This document shows, one piece after another, positions 53,780 to 64,000 of a stretch of DNA of 64,000 bases (position 1 is the stretch's first letter; each line of letters starts with the position of its first letter). The notes below the pieces were generated by a model. The model was not told the DNA's origin. It did no database searches and worked only from the letters and a program-made list of their open reading frames with translations. The DNA comes from Cristatella mucedo. Lineage: Eukaryota; Bryozoa; Phylactolaemata; Cristatellidae. The stretch spans positions 5,763,501 through 5,827,500 of the forward strand of contig WPIO01000007.1 of assembly GCA_009760855.2 (NCBI GenBank). Reading direction: 5' to 3'. Position numbers and translations under genes: made by a program.

Positions 53780-54130
53780 AATAAAAAACTTGATAAAGCA
53801 CCCTCAGGGAACTCAATCTCTTTCTAGGCACTTTATATTTGCTGCAAAGGAAACACGATAAAATGGAATGGTTAGTGGTAGCAAGCTCAATAATTAACAA
53901 GAATAGCGTGGTTAAGTGGTCAAAGGTGACATGCACAGGATCAGCATGCAAGTATGGTTAGTGGCAGCATGCACAGCGTCAGCACACATAAGCACATAAA
54001 GGTCCAATCACAGGGACCCACCAAATGCTGCCATAAATAGATACACTTTTAGTTTTTTCTTAAAAGTGGACTAGCTAGGATATGTCGTGACGAAAGTCGG
54101 GAGTGAGCTCCAGGCTTTGTGAGCATACGA
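53780..54130 (-). mobile_element. CR1/L2-clade LINE 3' end, antisense
   Basis: Reversed tail AACTTGATAAAGCACCCTCAGGGAACTCAATCTCTTTCTAGGCAC, then the 3' UTR words and the C-terminal coding end; cut at about 54130 next to a (GA)n tract. Confidence 0.85.
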
Positions 54131-54150
54131 AAGGGCTAGTTGTCTTCTTT

Positions 54151-54186
54151 GATTGAGAGAGAGAGAGAGAGAGGGAGGGAGGGAGG

Positions 54187-54279
<93 letters not shown>
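54151..54279. repeat. (GA)n microsatellite with (GGGA)n
   Basis: About 60 units with GGGA variants on the left. Confidence 0.95.
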
Positions 54280-54282
<3 letters not shown>

Positions 54283-54484
54283 GACCAGCCTAGAGTGGGA
54301 GAAGCAATCAGGATTCCTCATCAAAATCTGGCCGAGTGCACCCACAGACTATTACGGTTTCAGAGGGTTGGAGAAGCCTCTAGCTTGGCTTACAGCACTG
54401 CCTTGGCAGGTTTATCCCCACCTGTCAACTTAACTAATAACTCAGTTATGGCTCTCTGGTTCATGCTTCCCTGTCATTACTCAC

Positions 54485-54950
54485 CAGAGTCGCAGTCTGC
54501 TTGGCATGAGTAGATCGATGCCGAGGGAATATACGGCCACAACAGCATCGATAAATATCTCCGAGTTTCGGTAGTAAGCCCTGGCCGGATGGAGGTAGCA
54601 GCCGAAGCTGTTCAGGAGGCCGAGCAGGCTCATCTCACCGAAGTCCCACTCGAACCTTTGCACAGCGCCAGGCGCCGCTGGGCTTGCAGAGCTAGTAGCA
54701 CCTGCTGCGGCCAGCTTTTTCTCCACCAGCCCCACCAGTCGCTCCTTGGCAGCTGCTTGCTCGTCTGGCTCGCATGGTCTGAAGTACTGCTTTAGGCATT
54801 CTGCCACGCCGACCCTTCGGTCGACCTCATCCTGCTCTGTAGCTGCCCAACTCAGAGCAGCCTCAATGAGCCAGCCCAGCTCCGGGCACTGGCAGGCCAA
54901 GCGGCCACCAGCCAGCTCGGCACCGCTCTGAGCCAGCCAGAAGGTATTAC
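54485..54950 (-). CDS. Possible internal exon, 155 codons, unrecognised protein
   Basis: 466 nt between acceptor TTATACTTGCAG and donor CTCTG|GTGAGT, phase 1 in and phase 2 out. The frame has strongly GC-rich third positions and reads ...ELAGGRLACQCPELGWLIEA..., DEVDRRVGVAECLKQYFRPC, FEWDFGEMSLLGLLNSFGCY, EIFIDAVVAVYSLGIDLLMP. It looks like a helical, soluble domain. About 85 nt upstream, MSSLGGRPKCNLCAPAC precedes a GTAAGC, but the resulting intron would be only 32 nt and out of phase, so I do not join it. Family not recognised. Confidence 0.5.
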
Positions 54951-55079
54951 CTGCAAGTATAATCAAGCCCGAGCATGCTTACGCAGGCAGGAGCACACAG
55001 GTTACACTTTGGTCGGCCGCCAAGGCTGCTCATTCGGCTGATGTTAGCAACAGAAGAGAGCACTCCGAGCACTCTAACA

Positions 55080-55915
55080 ATAATAATAATACAACATTTG
55101 ATAGAGCGCCCTCAGAGAACTTAGTCTCTTTCCCCGCGATTTATACCTGCTGGAAAGGAGACACGATCGAATGGTTATTGGTAGCACGCACAATAAACAA
55201 CAAGAATAACGTGGTTAGGTGTGGCTTGCACAGGGTCAGCATATAAGTATTATTAGTAGCAGCATGCAACAGCGGAAGCACTCATTAGCACATAAGGAAC
55301 GAATGCCAGGGACCCAGTAAATGCTGTCATAAATATATGCCTTTTTAGTTTTTTGTTTCTTTTGGGGACAAGTCAGGAGATGTGACGGAAGTCGGAAGTG
55401 AGCACCAGGCTTTGGGAGCATACAAACTAAAGGTACGGTCTCCAAAGGATTTGAGTTTTGTAAAAGGTATAGTGAAACAGTTAGATTCCGAAAAGCTGGT
55501 GCAACAATGTTTAGCCTGGTGGGGAGTAGATCTGATAGGTAGGCAGGAGCCAAAGATTGAAAGGACTTTTGTGCTTGGCAATCACATTGGCAAGAGGAAG
55601 AGTATAAACAGTGAGAAGAACAATGCCACGCACGGAGCCCTGAGGTACGCCGAGCTGGTTTGGTCCAGCGGATAAGGTGCTCGCCCGACCAAGGTCTGGC
55701 TGAGGTCGTGGGTTCGAGGCATATGTGAAGCGCCTGAATAGAGATTAAGTTCTCTTGGGGCGCTATATTAATGAATTATATTATTATTATATATTACCCC
55801 ATATTTCAGGTGTTCCTCGTATGATCTTTGACCATTCACACCAACACTCTGGAGTCTCTCGCCGAGATAGGACCTGAACCAAAGTGCAAAGCAAAAACTC
55901 TACCCTAAATTTAGA
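55080..55915 (-). mobile_element. CR1/L2-clade LINE, antisense, split by SINE family 2
   Basis: Reversed tail from (AAT)n and TTTGATAGAGCGCCCTCAGAGAACTTAG, 3' UTR, C-terminal block, then a jump to the PQGSV region at about 55630; after the SINE it resumes with CCCATATTTCAGGTG. Part of the RT is deleted. Confidence 0.75.
55649..55796 (+). mobile_element. SINE family 2 inserted in L2
   Basis: GCCGAGCTGGTTTGGTCCAGCGG head, GGGTTCGAGGC B box, GCGCCTGAATAGAGATTAAGTTCTCTTGGGGCGCTATATTAATG tail with (TTA)n. It interrupts the L2 word GAGGTAC|CCCATATTT, with at most a 3-bp (TAC) target duplication. Confidence 0.9.
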
Positions 55916-55925
55916 TTTGATTATC

Positions 55926-56945
55926 AACAAGGTGGTACAAGCAGTCACAATCTACAGCTCATGTAGCAACAACAATTTCATAACAAAGGGAACACTCGCG
56001 AGATACAAAACAAATGTATATCAATCCTACTAGCTGTTAAGGGTAATGGGTAAATTAGACGGGGGAAAATACATGAGACGTAAGAAATGTCAAGGCAGCA
56101 ATTAGGAGCCGACCTAGAGCTCTTGTTGGCCACAGAACCAGCAGTTCACATATCACATTCCAAACCAGAGGCTTAGTTTTCAACCTAAGCACACCGCATG
56201 CAATCCACAAAATCCGGTTACACAAAATACGCATATAATGTGCATACTTCAAAAACGCATAAAGCAATTCATTTGCCGGCACCGAGTAGATGCTGTTTAG
56301 CCTTTTGTGAAATATTTCGGATCAAAATCATCCAAAAAGCGCCAGCACCACTCAATCAGAAGCACGAAGTTGAGCTCTAAGCTAAGCGCTTATCGCTAAG
56401 AGCTAAGCCAGAGGCTGGTTGCACAAACCTCAACTATAACTTGAGAAGTCACTGCCGAGGCCCGTGAGGATGAAATGATTAAAGCACAGAGCCTTCGGTG
56501 AGCACGCATAAATGGCGTCCGTCCGGTAAACTACCAGCGACGTTACAGAACAGTGCACTTCCACTTCCTGTGCGTGCCGTGACTCTGCGACCCAATAGCG
56601 TCACAAGAGACCGCACAATGGGTTTAATTTCTTGCAGATATGCCATAAGTCGCATGCTATGCGATGAGAAAGGAACAGGGCAGCTAGTCATTTAGTCCTA
56701 ATCAACGTAATAGGTTTTGAAAAAAAGTAAGATTCGGGGTAGAGAGAAATTCCTACGCCAGTCGCACGGGATGAGCCGATTAGTACACCATGGTTTATCT
56801 GTAGCTCTACATTGGGCTCAAACTAGGTTGCTAAAGCTAGTTTTTAAGCTTTCAGGTGAATCGAGGTTCGAATAGGGCAAGGTGGGCTGGGAGCATTAAC
56901 AACAAAATTTAGCTTTGCGCACACCACCCCTACTCTTACCCCCCC
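55926..56945. repeat. Duplicated segment, copy B (uninterrupted)
   Basis: Counterpart of copy A at 43461-47620 without the L2 or the 304-bp insert: at 56098-56106 it reads GCAATTAGGAG straight across the L2 insertion point. No ORF of note. Confidence 0.8.
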
Positions 56946-56949
56946 CCCG

Positions 56950-58290
56950 CCATCGTCACAGCAGACAGCAAACAGTGCAGACGACCAGAGCTTGTGGCTG
57001 AACAAAGGTGGAGCTAGTATTACAAGCACCCAATGTAAAGGCTAGTTTGTTCTACGTATGAATTCGTGTTAAATCAACCTGCAAAACATGGTCAGTAATG
57101 AGACCCATCTCCCCGGTCTCAGTGCAGAGACAGCCTTTTGCTGACCCCTGTGTCTGCTTGCCCTATGGCAAGCATGGAGCCAGTCAGGTTTTCAAATGGG
57201 CGAGCTTATGACAAAGTGTCTCACGAAAACAGCACCAACGATTAATAAATGCAATTAAAACACTTCATTATTCCTATTATATCTCTTATATGCTAGTGTT
57301 GGCTTCACTGCTGCGCACAGTAAAAGGGGCGATTGAATGCAGCAGATCCACACTGAACAGCACTTAGTCAACTGATGCAAAGCTGCTTTACTGCATTGGT
57401 AGGATAATATGCACAACAACAGCCCCTCCTTCCCTTAGGCTGAGCTATATGCCCCAGACAAGAGCATATAATGCCGACATTTATCTGGCATTTTCAAGCT
57501 TCAAAAAATCTAGCTGAATAGCTTCAACTCCGAAGCTATTCAGCTAGAGCTTCACCTCAGCTTCACCAACGCAGCTGCAAGTTACCACAGCCGTGAGCCG
57601 GGTTATGGGGATTTGCATAAGAAATATCTGATTGATTTCCAGAGACTTGGTCAACATTTACCTTCAGAAACCCATATATTTTCAGAATTTTCACACGAGA
57701 TCTGTCGAACTGGACCCCGATTGACTATAGTTCAAAGCATCAACCCACCACAAAGAACTGTAATCTTCATTTGTTCCATTTAAATTTCAATGAGATGTTA
57801 CTTTGAATTTTGCATTATAAGACATTTATGCGTAGAAAAAGTGAATTCATATAATTGCATGAGATTGTTATACCAGACTTGCTGAATACTGTTCTAAGAG
57901 GGAGGTAAACCTTGCCTCTACTTGCGAGCGGCCGAGGATGACTGAACACGAATTGTCAAATATCGCGGCACTCATATCCAATGCAATACAATGGTAAGCA
58001 AGTTTATTTGAAAATTCATTTAGAAACACAGATCTTAAGTAACAGTTCTCGGACGTTTGCCATAACGGACAATTGATTGCGACAGATTTTGAAAAGATCT
58101 CTGGTTACGAAAAAGTTTTTGCAGTGCAATAGAGCCCGATAATTTCGTAGTATAAAAATGATTCTACTAAGAGCATGATATCTTGCGAACTTATTTGTCA
58201 GCAGAATGATGTTTGGCCAGCCATGACCTGACAACAAACGCCAGCATATTAAAAAATGCGTCGCAAGTACTTAAGGAATCACATAGAAAG
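56950..58290. other. No gene recognised
   Basis: AT-rich. Contains the hairpin at 57509-57548 and no other identifiable structure. Confidence 0.35.
57509..57548. repeat. Perfect 17-bp inverted repeat (hairpin)
   Basis: TCTAGCTGAATAGCTTC and its exact reverse complement around a 6-nt loop (AACTCC). Confidence 0.95.
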
Positions 58291-58294
58291 TTAG

Positions 58295-59425
58295 TACATG
58301 TGACAATCTAGGCTTTCACTGCTACACTGATGACCAACAGTTGTACCTTTGCTTTAATCCCTCCAAGCCCTCCAGCACGTCGAATTCTCTCAACTCCCTT
58401 GCTGCATGCATTGATGATATTTGCACATGGATGGTGGCAAACTTTCTTATGATCATAAAAACGAAATTACTAGTTATTATCAAACCAAGCGTGCTTCAGA
58501 CATTAGGAAAGTTAACGCTCAAAATCGGCTCGGCTAGCATATCTCCTGTTGAATTTGCACGAAATCTAGATGTAATGTTCCAAAGTGACCTTTCGGTAGA
58601 CGACCACCTCAGCTCTACAGCCAAGTCTGCCTACTTTCAGCTACAGAACATTACTAAAATTCGGGCTTGCCTATACAAGGATACCACATCTAAACTGGTC
58701 CACACATTTGTGATATCCCGCTTTGACTTCTGTAACTCAATGCTTGCTGGCCTACCGGCCTGTGCAATCAGGTGCTGTAAGCTGGGGCAAAATTTTGCTG
58801 CTAGGCTTGTTTTTCGTGAGCTTCTAAATCATAAAATACATGTGCTGCACCATATCCCATCTAGCTTACCTGCAGTGGCTCCCAGTCAACGTCGCATCAA
58901 CTTCAAGGTTATGTCACTAATTTTTAGGTCCCTTCATTCTTTGGCTCCAGCCTACCTATCAGATCTACTCCCCCACCAGGCTAAGCATCGCACCACAGGT
59001 TTTTTCGGAATCTAATCGTTTAACTATACCTTGTGCAAACCTTAAATTCTATGGAGATCGTGCCTTTAGTTCCTATGCTTCCAAAGCCTAAAAGTCCACC
59101 CTAACTTACGTCACGATAACTCCTGACTTGACTACATTTAAAATAAACCTTAAAACGCATCTATTTATCACAGCATTTAGTGGGTCGTTGATTCGACCTT
59201 TATATGCGCTTATGCATGCCATTATCGTGCATACTGCCACTAACCAAACTTGCATGCTGACCCTGTGAATTTCACCAGTAAAAATGTTACTCTTTTTGTT
59301 AATTGAGCATACTTCAAATAACCATTCTATCATGCTTCCCTTGAAGCAAATGTCAAGTGCCTAGAAAGAGATTTGAGTTCTCAGTGGGTGCAATATCAAA
59401 TGTATTACTATTAGTATTACTAATC
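58295..59425 (+). mobile_element. CR1/L2-clade LINE, RT C-terminus to tail
   Basis: Starts 'gacaatctaggctttcactgctac' (NLGFHCYTDDQQLYL, the YADD box altered to YTDD) and keeps one frame open from 58341 to 59015, including AACIDDICTWMVANF, NLDVMFQSDLSVDD and VISRFDFCNSMLAGLPACAI. It ends with a degraded tail near 59425. Confidence 0.85.
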
Positions 59426-59499
59426 AACATAATTTTATAATCATTGGTGCTGCAGCTAGAAAGAAGTATGTCAATTGCATAGTGATATAACCAACAGTG

Positions 59500-60125
59500 C
59501 CAATACACATGCACACAAAGAAATATTCAGAAGGACCATGAGAATACTGTGAAGCACATGTAGGTTTAAACTTTTTTTAATTTGGCCTAGTTCGGGTTTT
59601 TGTGACGTCAGTCGGGAGCAAGTTTCATGCTTTGGGAGCATAGCAAGTGAAGGCACGGCGTCTAAAGTATTTGAGGTTAAAGGTTAGAGCCACATCTAAA
59701 CGATTAGATTCTGAAGAGCTGGTGGAACGATTTGAAATCTGACAAGGAAATCTTTTGGATTGATAGGTAAGAGCGACAGAATGAAGGAACCTAAAGGTAA
59801 CTGGCTAAACCTTCAAGTCGATACATTTAGTCTAGGAAATCCGTGCCAGTCGTTAAGAATCTACGTAAATGGCAGTTGCGACGTTCATTAAAACAAGCCT
59901 AGATGCAGAATTTTCATTGATGTTAGGCGTTTTACTAAACAGGCAGGACAGTCTACCAGCAGTCAGAGAAGTCGACAAGGATGTCATAAATGTAAGGACC
60001 AGCTTGGCTGTCACATGATCGTCCAAGCAGGCTCAACTATTTGCAGCAGTTACTGAAAGATAGTGGACTTCAGTGTGGAGCTGATGTGGTAATCTAGTAA
60101 AAGGTCACTTTTGAAGAGGACAAGG
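59500..60125 (-). mobile_element. CR1/L2-clade LINE, antisense, degenerate
   Basis: Reversed C-terminal words ('tgtgacgtcagtcgggagcaagtttcatgctttgggagcata'), then the RLDFCN-type block in reverse (about 59960). The same element resumes at 60432-60535 and possibly 60840-60960 beyond a SINE pair. Confidence 0.65.
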
Positions 60126-60129
60126 AGAC

Positions 60130-60285
60130 AGCCCCTGGACCTAGTAATAGGCTGCTCACTCTTCACGATGCAGGTCGTGGCTTCGAGTCCTGCAGTGGGC
60201 AATACTTTATTTCTGTGTGCAAGCAGTGGGGATAGCTGGTAAGGCTCTTCTACCGTTATATAAACGAGACTGTGGAATCAGCATT
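60130..60285 (+). mobile_element. SINE family 1, sense (left member of an inverted pair)
   Basis: B box GGCTTCGAGTCCTGC, 'gcaagcagtggggatagc', 3' end GAGACTGTGGAATCAGCATTTATATAG. Confidence 0.8.
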
Positions 60286-60430
60286 TATATAGCACGGCAG
60301 AAGAGCCCTCACGGCTATCACCGCCTCTTGCATGGACAATAAAGGATCGCCCACTGTAGGACTCGAACCCACGGGCCGTGGAGATAGGGAATCTTGTCTC
60401 TGAGCTAAGACTCACGGCTGCTAAGACCAG
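60280..60430 (-). mobile_element. SINE family 1, antisense (right member of an inverted pair)
   Basis: Directly follows the sense copy: 'ttatatagcacggcagaagagccctcacggc', 'ggatcgcccactgtaggactcgaacccacg', ending 'ctgagctaagactcacgg'. The two copies meet tail to tail. Confidence 0.8.
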
Positions 60431-60959
60431 GAACGAGTACAGATACAGCAGCGCCATCTGCATAGAAATGAAAGCCCGGTTTTGGCTTGGTGATTGCACC
60501 GGCAAGACTATGGGTATACACTGGGGATTGATGAGCTGAAACAGATCCCTTTAGTACTCTGTTCTTTAAAGGCTTTACGGATGACTGTTACATATTTTAA
60601 TATCAGTGCACCCAACTAAAGACTTACTTCATCTGAGGCGCTCTTAAAATTTCTTATAATTATGATTAGGATAGTAATTTAAATGCATTTAAATATTCCT
60701 CTTGAGATAGTAGCAAAACTATTGATTTGCAGCGCGAATGATGCCTGCGATGGTTCGTTCAAGAAGGACTCAAGTGATCACTGGTATCAGGTACCTGCTG
60801 TAAGCTCAAGGAAAACCAGGAGAGGGACTCAACGCAAGCCAGAATTCCTTACACACTCGTTATACACCCACGGTAGTGCTGACTCTGTGGACTGATTTTC
60901 TGTAAAATCTGATACGAACGCACTTTCTAGGCTTGTTTTTTTTCATAAGACAATAAATT

Positions 60960-61370
60960 GTCTGCCACTATTCGTCTCAGCGTGTTTGGTAAAAACCGAA
61001 GCTACTAAACCAGGGGCAAGTTGTTGAAATTTTTGTATAATGTTGACTCTTAATGAGCGGCCTCAAAACAGCCTTTGGAAGGATGCACTGACAGACGAGA
61101 TTATAAAATGTTTCTTACGCTTGTTATATAAGGTAGTTGGTATTGTATGCATATCACACGGATTAAATTTACAGGGTCTAGAGAGCTTTTAGAGCAATTT
61201 TAGACTAGGGGGATAGACTTCGAGATGAGGTCAGTAGTAGCAAGCTTTTTGGTAGACATTAAGATAAAGCAAGGAACGGCAAAGGCGGTAGTCGAGTGAA
61301 AGTCGAATAACAAATTAACCTTGCGATGAACCATCGGATACTTCAAATTATAATATCAATAACAAAACAT
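60960..61370. other. No gene recognised
   Basis: AT-rich filler between L2 relics. Confidence 0.3.
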
Positions 61371-61374
61371 TGTT

Positions 61375-62350
61375 AGAATGTTCTCAGAGAAAAAAACCCT
61401 TTTCTAGTCTCTTTACAATTATTGTAAGGTAAGCGTGTCAATGGATTGGTGTCGACTGCATTCAGTGACAGCGTACATAAACATGAAATAAAGACAATTT
61501 GTCCGGCCCGGAAAGTACCGAAAGGAACAGATAATATTAAATAAATAATAAATCCTAGCTGATTAAACAGCCTCTTTTTTGTTTAGCGACAGAAGAGCCT
61601 TTACGGCTATCACCACCACTTGCAGTGGCGATAAAGGATCGCCCACCGCAGGAATCGAACCCGCGACCTCGGGACGGAGGTCGGGAAAGCAACCGCTTTA
61701 CCCAGTGTGCCATCACGGCTCACCACTATTCACTAGTCTTTTTAAATGCCATCGATTCAGAGGATGTCGACCGTATAGTCTGGCGTGAGTTCTAGGCTTT
61801 CAAAACGTACGAAAAAAGGTATGGTCACTACTGATTTGAGGTAGGTTCGTGAAAATTATGACTTTGACTTTGTGACGAGTCAGGAGAGCAGGTAGTACTA
61901 TGCTTAACCTCATTGGGCAGTAGTGCGAATAAGTAGACTGGAGAAAGAGAATAAAGGGAACTAAACTTGAGTGACAAAAACCAAAAGTCCGGACGCTGCT
62001 TGATGGGGGAACCATTTCCGGTCGGTGAATAGCAATGTAATGTGACAGCTGCGACTCTTTACGATAGACAAGTTAAGCTGAGGAGCTGAGCTGGTTTTTG
62101 CAGCACCTCTAAGCGCCTTGTAGCAGAGTTCAGAAGAACTGCAATCAGTGTGTTACATAAGTCGAGACAGGTTCTACCAAATGCATAAATCAACTTCGAT
62201 GTCCGAAATTTTGCAATATTACGCAGCTAAGAGTTGTCATACTTGCATAGCTGATATTATCATCCAGTGAAAGGCTACTTTGTAATGGTACACCCAGAAG
62301 TCGTGAAAATGCTAGTGGAGATAAAGTTGACGAACACATTTCGAGAGATA
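61375..62350 (-). mobile_element. CR1/L2-clade LINE, antisense, degenerate, split by SINE
   Basis: Reversed tail at 61375 (TTAGAATGTTCTCAGAGAAAAAAACCCTTTTCTAG), SINE at 61555-61728, then the C-terminal and RT-end blocks in reverse to about 62350. Heavily diverged. Confidence 0.6.
61555..61728 (-). mobile_element. SINE family 1, antisense, near full length
   Basis: Reversed (AAAT)n tail, AGCTGATTAAACAGCCTC, 'caccaccacttgcagtggcgataaaggatcgcccaccgcag', GGAATCGAACCCGCGACC (B box) and 'gtgtgccatcacggctcacc' (A-box head). A well-preserved copy. Confidence 0.9.
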
Positions 62351-62519
62351 GGTACTCGATAACACAGAAGCGGCTAGATGTGGAGGCAGGTAAAGCGCTG
62401 CTGCTGCTGCGCTTGGGTACGATAAGCGCTGGTCGGACTGAGGAGGCCGGTCGATCGGAGGAGGAGCGGCCGGAAGCGACAGCAGCAATTTCGACGGTGT
62501 ATAAAAGAAGTAAAAGAAA

Positions 62520-62665
62520 TAATTCATTTGTATATCGCCCCAAGATAACTTAATCTCTATTCAGGCGCTTCACATATGCCTCCGGGCTCGAGCCCATGAC
62601 CTCAGACAGACCGTGGTCGGGGGCGAGCACCTTAACCGCTGGACCAAACCCGCTCGGCGACAAGG
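62520..62665 (-). mobile_element. SINE family 2, antisense, full length
   Basis: Reversed tail CATTTGTATATCGCCCCAAGATAACTTAATCTCTATTCAGGCGCTTCACATATG, GGGCTCGAGCCC (B box) and 'ccgctggaccaaacccgctcggc' (head). Confidence 0.9.
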
Positions 62666-63051
62666 CGACGAAAGCAAAGCCAGCAGTGATGCCGATAGAC
62701 ATATCCGAAGAAGTGGCGGCAGAGCTCGCAGAGACGGAGGCAGAGCCAGGAAACTCGGCGTCCCCGAGCGAGGCGGAGGCGTACGGAAAAGAGGCGGCAG
62801 CGTCCGGCAAAGAGGCCGCTGTGTTCGCCAAAGAGGCGGCTGTGTGCACCAGAGAAGCGGTCGCGGCGGCCGGGGAGGCACCGGTAGAGAGCGAAACAGC
62901 ACGCGTGGTCAGCTAGTCGGCGCTAATGGTTCTGGAGGAGACGGCGGCAGGGAGCGAAGCATCAGCGATTGCGGAAGTGCGTGATGCGCACGCTAAGGAG
63001 GAGGGCGAAACGCTCGCTGGGAAGGCACGCGAGATGCTCACTTTGCGGTAG
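62665..63051 (+). pseudogene. Glu/Ala-rich heptad-repeat ORF with an in-frame stop, unrecognised
   Basis: The frame reads MPIDISEEVAAELAETEAEP, then four 7-codon repeats (AYGKEAA, ASGKEAA, VFAKEAA, VCTREAV), TARVVS, a TAG at 62914-62916, and then continues in the same frame (MVLEETAAGSEASAIAEVRD...) in the same style to a TAG at 63049. The style on both sides of the first stop suggests one protein cut by a nonsense change, or an intron around the stop. The repeats would form an amphipathic helix, as in LEA-like or coiled-coil proteins. It starts where the SINE ends, so its true 5' end may be displaced. No family named. Confidence 0.35.
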
Positions 63052-63068
63052 GACGCGTAGTCCGAGGA

Positions 63069-63500
63069 GTGGCAGCAACAAAAGGTCAAAAGGTAGCGCA
63101 GTGTATGGTCGCCTCTGTCTCCGTACTGCTGGTGGTAGAGTCGCGCGAGGTGCCAGCAGAAGACACGAACGCAAATGTGCAGGAGCGGCCACAGGCTAAG
63201 GCGCGTAAGCGGCAGAAGCGAGCAGCTAATGAAAACCTGACGGAAACCAACGGCGACCCGGCGCAAGACTTTGAGGTGACGGGCTGCGACGCGCCGTTGG
63301 TTCGCGGCGTGCCGCAGGGCTTTGAAGCCGCTCAGGCCACAGAAGCTGCGCGGGATGGCGCAGGCGAACTGCGCCTCGGTGCTGTTTACTTTCGAGGCAT
63401 TGTTGCGCTGTTATTTACATTTATTGTCATATACATTTATTGCGTTGTTATTCCCTGCGGCCATTTATGGCTTAGAGCGATTTATGGCTGTGCTATTTAA
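63069..63500 (+). other. Open + frame with a hydrophobic end, unrecognised
   Basis: Another + frame follows the heptad ORF: basic PQAKARKRQKRAANENLTET, then EVTGCDAPLVRGVPQGFEAA and a hydrophobic stretch near the end (IVALLFTFIVIYIYCVVIP). It may be a further exon of the same locus. No splice pair could be chosen. Confidence 0.25.
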
Positions 63501-63747
63501 GTAGCGGGCTGCAGAGGCCCGTCAGTTACGTCGAGGACGCCGTGCAAAGCGGTCGCCTACGGGCCAATCGCGGCTGTCTAGCGCAAGAATGCCTCAGCTA
63601 CGCCTTCAGCGTCTGGCGCATGGAGGGCACCTGGGACGGACAGATGCTCTGACCGCCCTCCGTCAGACGCCTCGCCGGCTGCCGCGCACGCCGGAAGTGA
63701 AGAGACGCCGCGAGAGCAAAATGTTTGACGTACTCCCTCTCTCTGCC

Positions 63748-63749
<2 letters not shown>

Positions 63750-63808
<59 letters not shown>

Positions 63809-63851
63809 CGTCTCTCTCTCTCTCTCCTCTCTCTCTCTCCCTCCCTCTCTC
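63750..63851. repeat. (CT)n microsatellite
   Basis: About 50 CT units with a few interruptions at the right. Confidence 0.95.
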
Positions 63852-64000
63852 GATCTTCTCGATTTACGTCCCTGCAACACTTATCCTGGAGCCGTGACCT
63901 TGCATTTCGTCGTCTGTTTGCAGGCATTCCGATTCTAGCGTATTCTCGAAAGGGAGTACTCCGGGTTCGTAATTGACGGCCTCAATTGAGTATGCAGAGC

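Noticed and set aside
55000-55060. First exon MSSLGGRPKCNLCAPAC for the 54.5-kb exon
   Set aside because: The intron would be 32 nt and the phases disagree.

Overview
The window looks like nuclear DNA of an invertebrate animal. Coding sequence sits in short exons with GT/AG borders and introns of two sizes (about 60-250 nt, or several kb filled with repeats). Dead CR1/L2-clade retrotransposons, two tRNA-derived SINE families and very long (GA)n, (TA)n and (CA)n microsatellites fill most of the rest. No operons, bacterial promoters, rRNA genes or CRISPR arrays are visible. I cannot name the species.

Two spliced genes can be read end to end. On the + strand at 4.46-5.24 kb, three exons joined in phase encode an unrecognised 193-residue Tyr/Asn-rich protein, with a CRE site just upstream and an AATAAA just downstream. 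On the - strand, eight exons between 29.57 and 11.40 kb join in phase into a 420-residue protein with the layout and several motifs of proline-rich protein 11 (PRR11): basic N-terminus, CxxC, short coiled coil, 15 prolines, an ITxxDLxxVxLRKV motif, LRKV...RSPGGTPL, and a GLTPLLTRAL/KF block followed by an SPSPVSSFD tail.

Weaker gene evidence: a two-exon Ala-rich gene at 32.38-32.91 kb (+); single exons with good borders at 41.1 and 54.5-54.95 kb (-); a RING-like ORF with one zinc ligand missing at 49.6 kb (-); a Cys/His-rich ORF at 10.5 kb (-); and a heptad-repeat ORF with an in-frame stop at 62.7-63.05 kb (+). None of these is identified.

Region by region: 0-9.5 kb holds GC-rich sequence of unknown nature, the 193-residue gene and L2 fragments of both orientations. 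9.5-29.6 kb is SINE-rich and contains the PRR11-like gene, with repeats in its large introns. 32-36.8 kb is GC-rich with possible exons. 36.9-39.65 kb is a very degenerate tandem array (about 135-185 bp units) built of CAAT-type words at about 10-bp spacing. 43.4-47.6 kb is a duplicated segment split by the longest L2 copy; its unsplit paralogue lies at 55.9-56.9 kb. 48-64 kb is a mosaic of L2 and SINE fragments, microsatellites, two hairpins and a few possible exons.

The repeats tell a consistent story. SINE family 2 ends in a tail very like that of L2, as expected if L2 enzymes mobilised it. SINE family 1 ends differently and probably used another LINE. Nested insertions and the empty site allow relative dating. 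All repeat borders are by eye.
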